From positions 186,001-250,000 of the forward strand of contig JAZDSV010000010.1 in NCBI GenBank assembly GCA_036784855.1: a stretch of 64,000 bases of DNA, in the 5' to 3' direction. Numbering within the stretch: the first letter of the stretch is position 1; every line of letters begins with the position of its first letter. Positions 49,725 to 62,146 of this stretch are shown one piece after another. Origin of the DNA: Aphelidium insulamus. Taxonomy: Eukaryota > Aphelidiomycota > Aphelidea > Aphelidiaceae. The notes below the pieces were generated by a model. That model was not told the origin of the DNA and did no database searches. It worked only from the letters and a program-made list of their open reading frames with translations. Both the position numbers and the translations under genes were made by a program.

Positions 49725-50905
49725 TTTTTCCTGAATGATGCAATGAAATTTGATTTGTCGTTCTGCCGCATGAAATACCGCATTTTATATATCAGCGTGC
49801 CACATCACCAGTGATAGCGGTGATTACAGGCGGCATGTGTCAACTAGACACCTCATGTGTGGAGTACATAACCTGAAATGTTTATCGTGCTTGCTGTTTG
49901 AATGTCACGCGTGCTGTCTTGCGGGATGTCTGGTGCATGCAAGCATCTGTGATTTGGAATTTCACGATACAGCATTACATAGTGATAGAATGTTTTCACG
50001 GTTGGTATATATAGTTGACAAAGAACTTACCGCCGGTAATATACAGATCAACCTTGGGTTAAGGTCCGCATCCATTAAAATCGCGACCTTGACCGAAATT
50101 CTTGTGGTGCACAATGTTGAAAGGATCGCTGCGGAACTTTACAGACGTGCTGGGGCCCTGGCCTCTCACCACCACCTGTTCCGAGGAAAGTCCTCCGACC
50201 CTAGACAGAAAGTGTCGCCTGTAACTGGCTACCACGCGCTCGCGCCCCTCCGCCAAGATTGCCGTTTGGTGCATAGCACGGGGCAGGGTAAGTGGATTTC
50301 GTCATAGATGCGAGTTTTGCGATGCCGTGCCGTGCTTTATCGCCGGCATGGAACAGAGGGAGGCTTACTCTTTGACATTGTGCACCCCCATTTTTTTTTC
50401 CTGGCTGCCGGTCTCATCCACTGACTGCCACGAATGAGAAAGGGATTTTTATATTGTTCTTGATATGAAGTGATTGATAGAGTGTGGCCAGAATATATGT
50501 TAATGCATATTTAGCATCTGGCATGTATGTCAAGGCGTACTAAGCGCTTACCTCTAATTCATGTCGCGCTAGTAAGCTTCCGTATCGCCGCAATCTGATT
50601 GGACGATTGGGAGACGTGAATTTACTTGAGTCACAAGCCACGGCAGAGCAAACTTCCGTTGAACACGCGCTGCTAATCCTCCACCTGCCTAGAGTGCTAT
50701 TAAGCGCTTTGCTGTCTGCTGCATTAGGGCTACACACCCGCACTATCCCGATTATTGATTTGCCCGCCGTTTCTAGGCCGCTCTGTGAACACTATCAGGC
50801 CGACGTCGGGCACAGCACTTCCCACATCATGTACGTTGACCGCTGTCTGCTGTGCATTCCGAGTCATGCTCACAACTGACTCCTCGTAGACACTATCCAT
50901 TCTGA
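49725..50905. other. Intergenic region, divergent promoters
   Basis: 1.18 kb between the hydrolase (minus) and the kinase (plus). Two open frames (49837-50307 and 50607-50879) lack protein-like composition or splice context and I do not call them. Confidence 0.4.
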
Positions 50906-52912
50906 ATGGAAAACACTCTTACTGACTGCGATTATCAATTTACAAACGCTCCACCCCGCCGCAATGAACACCGCACCCCGTCGTCGTTTTCTTCCGCACC
51001 TACCGCTCGCTGGAGCAGCCTGGGCCAGCCGATGCCATTCCCGCTGTCCATGAGAGATTCGGATAGCGTGTGCGGCGATTCCGATGCGTTTATATCGGCA
51101 TATCAGACCAGCGCATTGCCACTGCGAGAGTCTGTAGCGTCTAACCTTGTCGACCAGAGTGCCACGACTGTGGGCAGTAGTCGGTCGACACGTGTTCTGA
51201 GCGGGTTTCCTGCTGCAAATGACTGCGGCAATGACTTGGTTTCCTCGGTGGATGATGGCTTGCGCCAAATGTCTGTCGCGGATGCCGGCACCGCTGGTAC
51301 GGACAGTAGATCCAGATTTCACTTTGCTTAACCATACAGATTATTTCTCGCCAAAAGTAGACCCTGTGTCGCCTAAGCATTCCTCACTGCATAATGCACT
51401 TCACTCAAGCGCGAAGCCTGTCGACTTGGCGCCATTGTCGGTGCCGGAGCGGCCAGTGGAGACTGCGACTGCCTCGTTTTTGAGCCGGCCATTGCCGCCT
51501 TCCGGTCGCCGGCAGAGCATACCTGCTATGTTTACCGGCGGCAATCTGTCCATGCCATCAAGGCAGGAACTCCGCAGACACGCTTCCATCGGCAGCAGGA
51601 ATTTTGCGCGCGATTTCTTGACGCGCCAGGATTCCATGTCGTCGATGCAATCTGCCAGTTCGATTGTGTCGGCGTCGTCGTTTGCATCGCTGCCACCATC
51701 ACCGGCCGTTTCCTTCTTGTCGTTTATCGCAGAAAGCACAACACAGCCGGCCGGAAATACACGCTTAATTGACGGCTGGGAAGGCGAACTTGTGGGCGAC
51801 TACACCATTGGCAAGAAGATTGGAGTAGGCAATTTCGCGCAGGTGTATGACGCAACTGTCACCAATGACATGACCAATGCCACACATGTGGTCGCGGTAA
51901 AGATTGTCCACAAGCGCCGCCCTTCATCCGAGTCTCCCGTCAGTGATTGCGGAGGAAATATCACCCCACCCGCCGTGGATCTGGAAGCGCGTCTGGCACG
52001 CGAAATCAACATCTGGCGCCAGCTCAAGCACACAAATATTGTTCGATTGTTTGAAGTCGTTTCGCACACTGATGATTATTGTTTTATGTTCTCTGAATAC
52101 TGCAAGAACGGCCATCTGCTCGATTATATGAATCAGGCGGGCGCAGACGGCCTTGCTGAAAGCATCGCCTGTTATCTGTTTCGCCAAGTAGCGGATGCCA
52201 TATGCTATCTGCACGACGATGCGAAGGTGGTGCATCGTGACATCAAGCCCGAAATATACTTCTCACCACGGACTTTGAGGGCCGACTGGTGGCGAAGCTG
52301 TGTGACTTTGGGCTGAGCGAGTATTACGTGACGTGTGGCGATAGCATGGGCTCAGACACCCGGCCCATGTCACATCCATGTGCCGGCTCACTGGCCTACT
52401 GTTCGCCGGAGGAACTCTCGCCCAATCTGGACGACAGCGACGCGTCTCGCTGCTGGAGCCCGTCACCGCTATCGGACATTTGGTCGTTGGGAGTCGTGCT
52501 GTACGCCATGCTTTCCGGTCAGCTTCCATTCGCCGACGACTACCTGCCGCGGCTTCAGATGAGCATAATGGCGGGAAAGTACAAGAAGCTACCTACAATT
52601 GAAACTCCGCTCGAAATGTGCGGTGGAGGATCAGGTTCAGCTGGCGGATCAATATTCAGCGCAGGCTCCATTCACCACACACCGATCAGCTCGCCGTCCA
52701 TGAGCGCGCTATCCAGCACAAGTGGCTGTATGGGCGCCGAGCGGCTGACTTCACCGCGATCCAGTGACAGGCGAATGTACAGTTTGGAGGCGGCAGATCT
52801 AGTAGAGAATATGTTGATGGTGGACACGACCAAAAGACTCAGTGGGCGACAGGTGCGCCAGCACGCTTGGCTGGCATCTACCGAGCTGGACTCTGCAATT
52901 GGCCCGCCTTGA
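50906..52912 (+). CDS. CAMK-like Ser/Thr protein kinase with two frameshifts
   Basis: No intron seen. A Ser-rich, disordered N-terminal 300 residues precedes the kinase domain: GDYTIGKKIGVGNFAQVY (P-loop), VVAVKIVHK (lysine), VHRDIKPE (catalytic loop), KLCDFGLSEYY (DFG), CAGSLAYCSPEEL (activation/APE region) and DIWSLGVVLYAMLSGQLPF. A Ser-rich insertion follows and the domain ends KRLSGRQVRQHAW. The frame slips at about 51301-51320 (one base extra) and again at 52251-52256, where GAAATATAC would need four A to read PEN-ILL. The two slips cancel, so the start and end are in the same frame. Motifs fit the CAMK group (KIN4/SNF1-type fungal kinases); finer placement is not possible. Confidence 0.7.
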
Positions 52913-53633
52913 TGAATACATCGTTTTATTGATATTTATCTGTATTATTAATATTGCATTAAGTATTTGAGCTCATTTAAAGACAGCAGGTGGTATCCGT
53001 ACACCATGTGCTGCTATTAGTCGCGGATTTCAAGATTACATACCCGGTGTGACACAAAACATGCTGTACTCACATGGTTTTCTCTGATTGAACTAAAGAG
53101 GTAGAACTAAAGAGATGCATAGAACATTAATACAACATGTATATCACGATATACATCAAGGATACAACCATGTATACATGCAGACACATCCACACAGACA
53201 CACATCCACACAAACACAAAACGTTATGACGTCCAGGAGAAACAATGCAGGTCACGTGATCAAGGGGCACAATAATTAACACGCGGCGCGGTCGATCGGG
53301 AAATTGATTGTTCGCACTTGCTTCAACTGCCGCAGCCACATCGTCGCCCGCCGCGCAGTCTTAGTCTCTCTCTCTCTCAGTCTCGCAGTCTCGCTGCTCG
53401 CCGCTGCACGTGCCTGCTTGTCCGCCAGCTTGTTGACGGTCTCCTTGGTGACCGGCTCGCTCTCTCTCGCCTGACTCAGATCTTCGTGCCGAGCACAAAC
53501 TTTGGCGCGCACAGACGTTCTCGCGTCTCTAGCCCCCACCCCCTCATACACATACACATACACCGGCAACTAGACTCGCGCCTCACGCCATCTCGGCGCA
53601 CGACAAACACAGCATCAGTTTTATAGTGTACCG
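52913..53633. other. Intergenic region with CT-rich promoter
   Basis: 720 bp between the kinase and LCB2. A CT-rich stretch (about 53365-53465) lies upstream of the LCB2 start and may be promoter or 5' untranslated sequence. No gene seen. Confidence 0.45.
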
Positions 53634-55574
53634 ATGCTTCTGGCCACAGAATTGCCGACGCCGCCCAAGCTCCGTCATCCACACCAGAACAAGATGTCCA
53701 CCACCATCAGCCGAAACCCGTTCGCCGAGCTGGAAACCCTCTCACAGCCGGGCTCAAGTACCACAACCACTTCGGCCAACAGCATTAACACCAAGACTGG
53801 TGGCCAGTCCGGCAAGCAGCCGCGTCGTACCTCCACCCCCAAGCCCGCTGTCCCGACACCGTCTATAACCACAATAGAGCGCGCCTCCACTGACTCTCCG
53901 GCAAGCAACATCACAGCCGCCTCCCAAACATCCAACAAGAGCGCCACCCTGCCCGTGCGTCCATTCGACGCCGCCAAGGACACCGCGACGTTTGCACCGG
54001 ACGAGGAGTTGGAACAGGCACCGTACTATGTTTTGGTCACCACGTATCTCGGCTACCTCATCCTCATTGTGTTTGGGCACTTGAGAGACTTTTTCGGCAA
54101 ACGCTTCAAGCGCTATCAATACTCTCACCTCAAGGAAGCTGATGTACGTATGTGCGTATGAATGTGTAGCTATACAAAAGATTCTTTTAATTTACTGATC
54201 TTATCAGGGATTTGCACCGCTGTGCAGCGATTTCGAATCGTTCTATACGCGCCGTCTTTACACCCGGATCCGCGACTGCTGGAACAGACCCACGACAAAT
54301 GTGCCGGGGCGAGAGGTCACTCTGCTCCTGCGAGAGAGCTCCGACTATAACCGCACGTTTTGCCTGACTGGGGAGCAACGAACCGTACTCAATCTAAGCT
54401 CGTACAATTATCTGGGCTTTGCGCAGTCGTACGGAATGTGCGCCGACCAGGTTGAGGAGGCCACCAAGCAGTACCACGTCGGGGTGTGCAGCTCGCGCAT
54501 GGAGGCCGGCACGCTAGACCTGCACGTAGAGCTCGAGACACTTGTCGCCCGATTCCTTGGCAAGGAGGCCTCGATGGTCATCAGTATGGGCTATGCCACC
54601 AACTCCACCACACTGCCAGCCCTGGTCAGCAAGGGATGCCTGATTGTCAGCGACGAGCTGAACCACGCCAGTCTGGTCACCGGCTCCCGACTCTCCGGCG
54701 CTACCATCCGCATCTTCAAGCACAACAGCACAAAGTCGCTGGAGTCTGTGCTGCGTGACGCCATCTCGCAGGGACAACCGCGGACGCATCGGCCGTGGAA
54801 AAAGATCCTCGTAGTGGTCGAGGGTCTGTACTCCATGGAAGGCTCTATACTGAATCTGCGGGACATTGTGGCGCTCAAGAAGAAATATCCATTCTACTTG
54901 TACGTGGATGAGGCGCACTCCATCGGGGCATTGGGCCCGCGTGGTGGCGGCGTATGCGACTATTTCGGCGTCGACCCGGCCGACGTGGACATTTTGATGG
55001 GCACTTTTACGAAATCATTTGGCGCGGCCGGTGGCTATATCGCCGCCTCGCGCGAAATTATCGCCCATCTGCGCCTGCACAACCACGGCAGTGTGTACGC
55101 CGAGTCCATGACGGCCCCGGTGGCGCAGCAAGTCATCTCATCCATGAAGATTATTCTGGGCGAGGACGGCACCGACAACGGACAGCGTCGTCTGTCGCAG
55201 ATTGCCGAAAACAGCGCCTACTTTCGCCAACAATTAAAGAAACTCGGCTTCATTGTGTACGGCCACGACAGCAGCCCCGTCATCCCCATGCTCCTCTTTA
55301 ATCCCGCCAAGATTCCGTATGTGTGCTACGTATAATTATGTATATACATGATTATAAAAATAACACTGTTAGTGCCTTCTCTCGCGAGTGCCTCGCCCGC
55401 GGACTGGCGGTCGTGGTGGTTGGATATCCCGCCACGCCCATCATTACATCGCGTGCGCGATTCTGCATGTCTGCAGCGCACAGCCGCGCCGACCTCGACC
55501 TGGCGCTGGAACAGATATCGGCGGTGGGCGACATTTTGCAATTGAAGCACAGCCGCACTGGTGGCCGCCACTAG
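53634..55574 (+). CDS. LCB2: Serine palmitoyltransferase subunit 2 (3 exons)
   Basis: Catalytic, PLP-binding subunit of serine palmitoyltransferase, the first enzyme of sphingolipid synthesis, in the ER membrane. Exons 53634-54143, 54208-55316, 55373-55574; 606 residues, GT-AG introns, phases exact. A 125-residue Ser/Thr-rich extension precedes a membrane helix ([18 protein letters not shown]). The aminotransferase fold follows: [50 protein letters not shown], and the PLP lysine in [12 protein letters not shown] (about residue 439), which marks LCB2 rather than LCB1. It ends with [19 protein letters not shown]. The ATG at 53634 is the first in frame; a second at 53694 is possible. Confidence 0.95.
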
Positions 55575-55754
55575 GTGGCATTATATTTGGAAACGGTTTT
55601 GACGGCGCAAGCAAGCAACTCAACAGACGAAAAGAGCTCATTCAATTTTATGCGTCTGCCAGTGTCATGTATTGTTAATTTGTGATTATGTAGCTCGCAA
55701 TCGTATTCTATTTATACAACAAACGTACAAAGTATGTATGTGCATAACGATAAT

Positions 55755-58700
55755 TCAGTTAGTCTCGGAAAAGTCGGTGAGTTCGCCTTCAGGAATAGTG
55801 GTCACGTCGTTGGAGGATGCAGGCAACGATTCTTCCGACGCCTGCCGCCCGCCTGCCCTCAGATCGCGGTAGACCAATTTCTCTAGCTCACGCATGCTGT
55901 CCACCTGCACACTGGTGTTGAAGTGACTGGTAGAATTGTTGTTTTCGGCGTTGGCGATGGGCGAATTGACGGGCGATGGAATCGTTGTGACCATGGACGG
56001 CGACAGTGGTGACAATGGACCGCCGGCTATTGCTTCGTCAATGAACGACGGCCGACCCACGCCGTCTAGTTCAGTGGCGCCGCGTGATCGTCGCGGTGTC
56101 TTGTGGTACAGCGGTATACTTGCTCCAACGCCGCCTTCAATATTAACCTCCCCGGGCGATTGTGGTTGCAGCTTGTTTTCCGCGTCGTCAGTGTGAGTCA
56201 AAGATTTTTCGACATTCACTTCACTGCCGTCGACTGAGAGCGCCCTGAAATTCAGATTGAGCGCTACCAAGGCCGGCGGCACCTGTCCGGCAGACAGCGG
56301 TTCAGAGGATTTAGACGAAGATGTTGGCGATCCATTGCTTGACTGCTGATTTGCGGAGATATCTGCAGTCTTCTCAATTATCGCACCAACTTCATTAGCC
56401 TGCAGGCGTTGCTCTTGTAGGCCATTAAGTTTATCACCATTTTGCTGACCAGACAATGCCACACCGCCTTGCACAAGACGCACGTTGTCCAAGTCGTCTC
56501 TACCGGCAAATATAGACTTTTCAATAGCGGCCGGTGCGATCGTGACCACATAGGCACCCTCGCTACAACTGAGTGAGCTGGGATCGTTCATTGATTTACA
56601 CAGTATAGACACTGGATATACCTCTGAAGCTCGGACATTATTTCGCCATCGCTGACAACGGTGGACATGAACGACGAAGTGGAAATGGTTCGGGCAGACG
56701 TGGTCATCAATGACTCTGATTCTTGCGCCGAAGTCTGCGCGGCTATTTCTGCCATGGCAGGTTTGACCAAAGGCAGTGGTGCTTGAACGACTATAAGATA
56801 GTGTTATGTATGTACTTATGTACTGGTTTAAATAATATAAAACGCACCAGGCGGCGGAGTAGCAGGTTTCTGCGAAATGAGAGTATCGCCATGGGCCTTG
56901 GTAACTACGGTGTCCAAATCCTCGCTCACCACAGCGTCGACAATAGACTCGGCAACGTTTTTAGACACTGCGATTATTATACCGCGCTGATTATTGGCAG
57001 AGGAGCATTCATCTCCAATAATTTCTTGCAGCAACTGATCTGCAAAAGCCTGTGCTCCTCTGGATCGTCTGCGCCGCCATGCAACCCTATTAATCACCGA
57101 CAGATAGAGTTCTTTGCTGACAAATTCGTTCGATATTTCGCTTGCCAGTGCCCATGCTAACGGCCCGTAATTACGCGGAGGCGGTGGTGGCGGAGGCGCT
57201 GGCGGTTCTTGAGCAGTCAGGTCCGACACTGACGACGACTGATCCCGGTTGGGCATTTTCCGCGCCAGCATTCTGGCCAGCAACTCGTTCTTCATCCATT
57301 CATTCACGCACTGTTTCCGATCTGGACTCGGCGCCTCACTTCGTAAATAACATATTAGCATGCCATTAATGACTCGGCTGACACATACGCTTTAACTGCA
57401 GGTTCGGGCGGAGGAGAAGTGGCAACGGCAGTCTGCTTCACAGTTAATGCAGACAAAATTTGCACATCAATGCGTACCTTTTGCGGTGTCATCTGCGTTG
57501 ACGAGTCTATTAGCGGCGGCATTGTTTGCACGGCTTCATGTGCAACTGCTTCTGTGATAAATAAATTTGAACTGTTGACAAGTGCAACGTACTGGAAACT
57601 GGAGCAATAATAATCGGTTCAGGCTCATCAGTCGCAACGGCAACATCGGCGCCTTTTGCCGGACTGACTGTGCGGATAGTAACCTGGCGACGAGATGGTG
57701 ACTGCGACCGCGATTGTCGCGGCGGCTGAGGTGGGACTGCTGAAAGGCTGGGCGGGCGAACAGTAGTGCGCCGCAAAAATATTGGCTTGTCAGCTAGGCG
57801 AACAGTGTAAAACCGAGGCAAGGATTGTTTCAATGGGCTCGCAGATCGTTCACGCGCTGCAGGCGGAGTTTCTTGCTTTGGCTGACGATTTGCCCGCCGT
57901 GGTTGCCGTGCAGCGGTTGTATCAACTGGATTGGGTCGCCGAGGTGCAGTGGCACCAGGCAGCCGATTGGCTTGAACTGGTTTACCCATCACGGTCGCCT
58001 TTGCCTGTGGTGCCTCCTTGTCTGTTTTGGGTGCCGAATGATTCTGACGATCAACGTTCAGTCGATAAGGTTGTCTGGCAGTTGCGTTGCGAGCAGCAGA
58101 CTCCACTAGTTGATCCAGCCGGGCTTCATCCATAAAGCTTTCGAGCGTCAGGTCGGGCAAGGCTTCGTTGTCAATGGCGCCCGACTTATTTAGTGACGTG
58201 CTGTCCCCGCCGCGACGCTGCTCCAGTGCCTTGACCACCTGTTCGCGTTGTTGATGCAGCTCTTCAACCAGCCGGAACGCGGCATCGTAGTCGAATGGGC
58301 CGCCAAGAAATGCAGAAACATTGCCAGCAAACGCGGCAACAGATTCCGACTGGAACTGCGGCATGCTGTGGTGTACCGATTGTCGACTGGGGGCAGCATT
58401 GGCCGCCTTGGCCTGAAACGGGATTTCCGGGGCTTTCTGTGCCCGGGATTGAATGCCCGGGCTTTCCAGCGTCCCACACTGTTGCGGTGCCTCGCTGTTC
58501 GCTTGCAGCAGTATTTGGTTCCGCGCCGCCTTCAATTCGGCCAGCTGTGCGCTAAACTGCTGAAAGTCGCGCTGCAAAGCGGCCAACTGTTTCTGCACCG
58601 CGGAGTCGTCAGGCATCGTGTCCGCCGGCACCGTGACTGGCCTCCCCGGTGCCACATTGTCGCCAATGACCGGGACCGGCAGAGCCGACATGGATGCCAG

Positions 58701-59432
58701 CAGTGAGCGGCGCATAGACTCGGCCTGTTGTGCCTGCCACTCAAACTGGCGACACTGCAGCGCCTGCCAGTCCTCCATGCGGCGCATAGCTTGATGATGC
58801 ATCACCTGCGCCTGATGGTCCATCAGTTCACGCTGCTTCTCCACAAAGTCGCGGTTGATGCGGTGCACGCGCTCCTGCAGCTCTTCCAGCGTATTCAGTC
58901 CAGCGGGGGTGGGCGCCGCTGCTGCGTGTGGCGACGGCACTGACTCTTGTGCTTCAGCGCCAACTGAATTCGATGCCACACAGTGTGCAATGTTCGGAGC
59001 AGTAGCATCCTTCACCTCTGCCGTCACAGCCGGCTCTGTGCGAGTGGGCGACGACACCGCCGAGTCTGACCCACCGCCATTGACAGCAGTGGGAGGAGCT
59101 ACTGCCAGATTTGTAGTCGTCGTCGCCGTCGTCGTCGTCTTAGTCGTTGTCGGCAAATCTGGGGCCGATGCCGAGCCGGCAGCCATCTTTGTCACTGAAG
59201 CTCGGGCCTGGTATGCCTTGGCTTTGGCGTAGAGGGCCGATATGCGCTGCTCCACCACGGCCGAGAGCTGCTTGGCGTGGGGAACAGTATCAGAGCCACG
59301 GCGGGATTTCGGCACTGGCTTGGCGGGTGGTGGTGGTGCAGATGGCGGCACATTGCGGCCTCGGGAGGCCAAGGTCTGCCGAGGTGGCGGCCGTGGTGGT
59401 TGAGCGGTTGCTGTTGCTGTTGTTGTTGCCAT
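55755..59432 (-). CDS. Large Pro-rich coiled-coil protein, TALPID3-like (5 exons)
   Basis: 1,158 residues from exons 59432-57593, 57551-57389, 57338-56848, 56790-56622, 56568-55755; all GT-AG, phases exact. N-terminal Ala/Thr/Pro-rich region, a coiled coil around residues 190-260 and 275-310 (EELQERVHRINRDFVEKQ, QKQLAALQRDFQQF), then TALPID3-like landmarks in order: DSSTQMTPQ, a TSPPPEPAV stretch, CVNEWMKNELLARML, a poly-Pro run, and a tail with VSDGEIM and IPEGELTDFSE, like the 'SxGE' motifs of TALPID3 (KIAA0586). TALPID3 sits at the distal centriole/basal body and is needed for cilium formation. Assignment rests on motif order, not on a strong domain match. Confidence 0.5.
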
Positions 59433-59638
59433 TTCAGGTGTTGCAACGTGGTCTCACCAATGTTTTAACTGGCTTTGCGGTTATATCTCTAGATAAGCAT
59501 ACGGCGCCATCGCTGCCTCTTGAATTATAATGAACGTCGGACAAGATGTAGCTGATGAATTTTATTAGTGTTAAGTGGTCCACAACGTTGATTTGACCAC
59601 AGCCATGCCTTCTGGCAGCATAACATTACAAATCGTCA

Positions 59639-60233
59639 CCCAGGTATGCCCGAGCACCTTGTCCAACCCAATCCAGCAAATCTGCCGTGGTGTCCGCAGC
59701 CAGCAAGGTATATGCCATCCCAACAATTCCGCAAATTGCAACTAAATTACGTGCTGTTCTACAAGCAACAGCAACCGCATTCATGTTGCGGTGATTCCGC
59801 AACAACCACATCGTGTCTGAGTTGTCATTATTATTGCTGCATAGTATAGCGCTCGTTGACCATTGAAATCTCGAATGTTCATAGAAGCTCCTGCATTTAG
59901 TAGCATCTGTGCCATTGCAGCATTCTTGTTCATCGCCGCATAAAGTAGCGCCGTTCTACCAAGGAAATCAACCAAATTTACGTTGTCCTGATTCACAAGC
60001 ATCTTCACCATAACCAGGTAGTTGTTCAATGCAGCATAGTGCAGCGGTATTTGACAGAGGACGTTGGAAATATTTCCGCCACTACAATCGCTGAACCCGT
60101 CACAGTCCACAGCCACACTGCAATGGCAGCGCAACTGCCCGCATGCTGGATGATAACTGTCTGAGTGCGTGGTGCGGTGGCGCATTGGTTGATACAGTTG
60201 ACTCAATTGATAATAGAGGATAAAATAATACAA
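59639..60233 (-). pseudogene. Ankyrin-repeat protein with frameshift and C-terminal helix
   Basis: One frame reads IPLHYAALNNYLVMVKMLV, GRTALLYAAMNKNAAMA and GQRALYYAA; a one-base slip at about 59840, in an AATAATAAT stretch, moves the rest to another frame that ends with a hydrophobic helix (NLVAICGIVGMAYTLLA) and a clean stop. No convincing signal peptide or start is visible, so it is probably a decaying relative of the intact gene next door. If the slip is an assembly error, a short membrane-anchored ankyrin gene is possible. Confidence 0.55.
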
Positions 60234-60281
60234 ATGCGCGTAAATACTATTTATTTCTACGATACCATAGTTTACTCGGTA

Positions 60282-61361
60282 TCAACTTCCCCGAAACGTA
60301 CACCATTTGGAAGCAATAGCATTGATAATGACACTGGCACTTGGACCGTGACCAACGGAGGCATGCTCATCTGCACCACAATCCAGTAGCATCTGGTATG
60401 CGACGGGGTTGCCGCTACATGCAGCCATGCGCAATGTTTCGTCCAGATCGTTTCGACTGATATTTTGATTTTCGATATTCAGTAGTCGCTTCATCACGTA
60501 CACATGTCCGTTTAATGCTGCCCGCATGAGCGGTGTGTGGTCTTCAGTATCCCTTCCATCAGAGCAGGCACCAGCCGCCGCCAATAACGCATCAACAACA
60601 TCCAAGTGGCCACGTGCTGCTGCCAGATGGAGCGGGGTTTCCTGTTGATTGTTGCGTGCGTTAACTGGGTATTTATGCTGCAGTAGCAGTGAGACAATTT
60701 TTACAAAGCCTCGCTCGGCGGCCACATGAAGCGCGGAATACGCGCGATCTCCATAACCGAGACTCGGTTCGAGTGAAGCTTCATCCAATTCGGTCAAAAC
60801 GCTGGCATCGGCCACATCAGGTTGAGTTGCCTTTAACAATAGTGTCACCACTTCATCATTGCCGCTTGCCACCGCGTGTACTAGTGCGTCAAACTTGTCC
60901 GCTCCATCATCTACCGCAAATAAATTGGCGCCATGTTCTAGCAGCAGGGAAACCATTTCGCCATGACCCTCTTTGGCAGCATAATGAATCGGCAGAAATT
61001 TATCCGAGCCGACGGCATTAACATGCGCTCTGCGTCTGATTAGGGCGCGCGCGATCCCAACGAATCCACACTTGGCCGCAATGTGTAGCGCCGTCTCACC
61101 ATTGCTATCTGGCTCATCAACTGGCTGTTGTGCGTCGAGATATGAGCGCAGCAATTGCATATTGTTAGTCTCGGCGGCCTCGTGCAGCCAGGTGCCCGAG
61201 TATGGTCGCTCTACGCGCGCACTGCCCTGCTGGTCCACGTCACGTGAAAAATCATCGGGCAGCATACTTCTTCGTCCCAGATTATCCAGGTGATGCGCCG
61301 GCATCATTGCATAAGCCAGCCCGGCGCCAGCAAGCGTAATCATCAGCAGAATTTTCTTCAT
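60282..61361 (-). CDS. Intronless secreted ankyrin-repeat protein
   Basis: 359 residues in one exon. The ATG at 61361 opens a signal peptide (MKKILLMITLAGAGLAYA, cleavage before MMPAHH); the longer upstream frame has no such feature. About eight canonical ankyrin repeats follow: GTWLHEAAETNNMQLL, GETALHIAAKCGFVGI, FLPIHYAAKEGHGEMV, YSALHVAAERGFVKIV, ETPLHLAAARGHLDVV, HTPLMRAALNGHVYVM. No membrane helix at the end. Ankyrin proteins are normally cytosolic, so secretion of one suggests an exported effector or extracellular binding protein; this is inference. Contrast with the intron-rich inversin-like gene at 43440. Confidence 0.75.
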   Translation of the reverse strand: MKKILLMITLAGAGLAYAMMPAHHLDNLGRRSMLPDDFSRDVDQQGSARVERPYSGTWLHEAAETNNMQLLRSYLDAQQPVDEPDSNGETALHIAAKCGFVGIARALIRRRAHVNAVGSDKFLPIHYAAKEGHGEMVSLLLEHGANLFAVDDGADKFDALVHAVASGNDEVVTLLLKATQPDVADASVLTELDEASLEPSLGYGDRAYSALHVAAERGFVKIVSLLLQHKYPVNARNNQQETPLHLAAARGHLDVVDALLAAAGACSDGRDTEDHTPLMRAALNGHVYVMKRLLNIENQNISRNDLDETLRMAACSGNPVAYQMLLDCGADEHASVGHGPSASVIINAIASKWCTFRGS

Positions 61362-61488
61362 ATTGCGGAGTGAAAAAAATATTTTGCAAGGGGAACAGTT
61401 GCATTGCCCCTTCCAATACGTGTATTGCAACCTTCTAGAAAGTCTTCTAGAATTAAGCTTATAACTATTAGCATCCCAGCACTGCACT

Positions 61489-62088
61489 TTATTTCAGCAG
61501 CCACAGCGCGCACATCATGCCAAAGTAGACACCAATAGCAGTCCACTTTAGCGGCGACAGAATGGACAGGGGAAGCAGCACGGCGTCCAGGGGTGACGGG
61601 AATGCGCGCAGTGTCAGGAATATGCACAGATTCTCCGCCAGATCGAACGTAGTTGCCGCAAACAGTGCCGCCACCACAATGCGGGAACGTGTGATGGCGC
61701 GTGCCAGCTGTGATGGAGAACTGGCAGCATTGCCGCCTGAGCCCTTGTGTTCAGTAGGTACACCAGCGACCACTCGCGGCCTCCCTCCGCTCTCCACCGC
61801 GGCCACCACGTACAGATATACCGCATACATTCCCCCGTATGCAATCCACATCCACGCGAACGCGTCCACCAGATTCAGCACCGAGTACCACCAGCGACCA
61901 GACACGCCCATGCGGTCCACCTGCGCGTACACCCACTGCGGCGACGTGGTGGCCCAGTTGTAGTTGAGGTCGGGCAGAGTGACGGGGTGGCCGTCGGGAG
62001 TGTGGTTGCAGCGAGCAGACAGCGCCAGCATCACCGCCAATGCCGGCAGAAATGCCTTGACCGCCACTCGACTCATTGGCGTGGTCAT
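61489..62088 (-). CDS. Four-helix membrane protein, unknown function
   Basis: 199 residues, no intron. An N-terminal hydrophobic segment (AFLPALAVMLALSA) may be a signal peptide or first helix. Two further helices (WMWIAYGGMYAVYLYVVAA; VVAALFAATTFDLAENLCIFLTL) and a last one (KWTAIGVYFGMMCALWLL) follow. The FDLAENL motif in one helix and KW at the start of the last resemble a small family of four-helix membrane proteins seen in bacteria and protists ('D-x-x-E-N ... KW'), for which I know no function. The start at 62088 is chosen because it begins the hydrophobic segment; the upstream open frame includes TA-repeat sequence. Confidence 0.65.
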   Translation of the reverse strand: MTTPMSRVAVKAFLPALAVMLALSARCNHTPDGHPVTLPDLNYNWATTSPQWVYAQVDRMGVSGRWWYSVLNLVDAFAWMWIAYGGMYAVYLYVVAAVESGGRPRVVAGVPTEHKGSGGNAASSPSQLARAITRSRIVVAALFAATTFDLAENLCIFLTLRAFPSPLDAVLLPLSILSPLKWTAIGVYFGMMCALWLLK

Positions 62089-62106
62089 ACTACTATAATT
62101 AAAGGA

Positions 62107-62146
<40 letters not shown>

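Noticed and set aside
49837-50307. 156-codon open frame upstream of the kinase
   Set aside because: No recognisable features, no splice sites around it, composition unlike the genes in the window.
50607-50879. 90-codon open frame with a hydrophobic stretch
   Set aside because: Too little to support a gene; sits in the divergent promoter region.
54220-54250. TTCGAATC string suggesting a tRNA T-loop
   Set aside because: It lies within LCB2 coding sequence and no cloverleaf can be built; no tRNA was found in the window.
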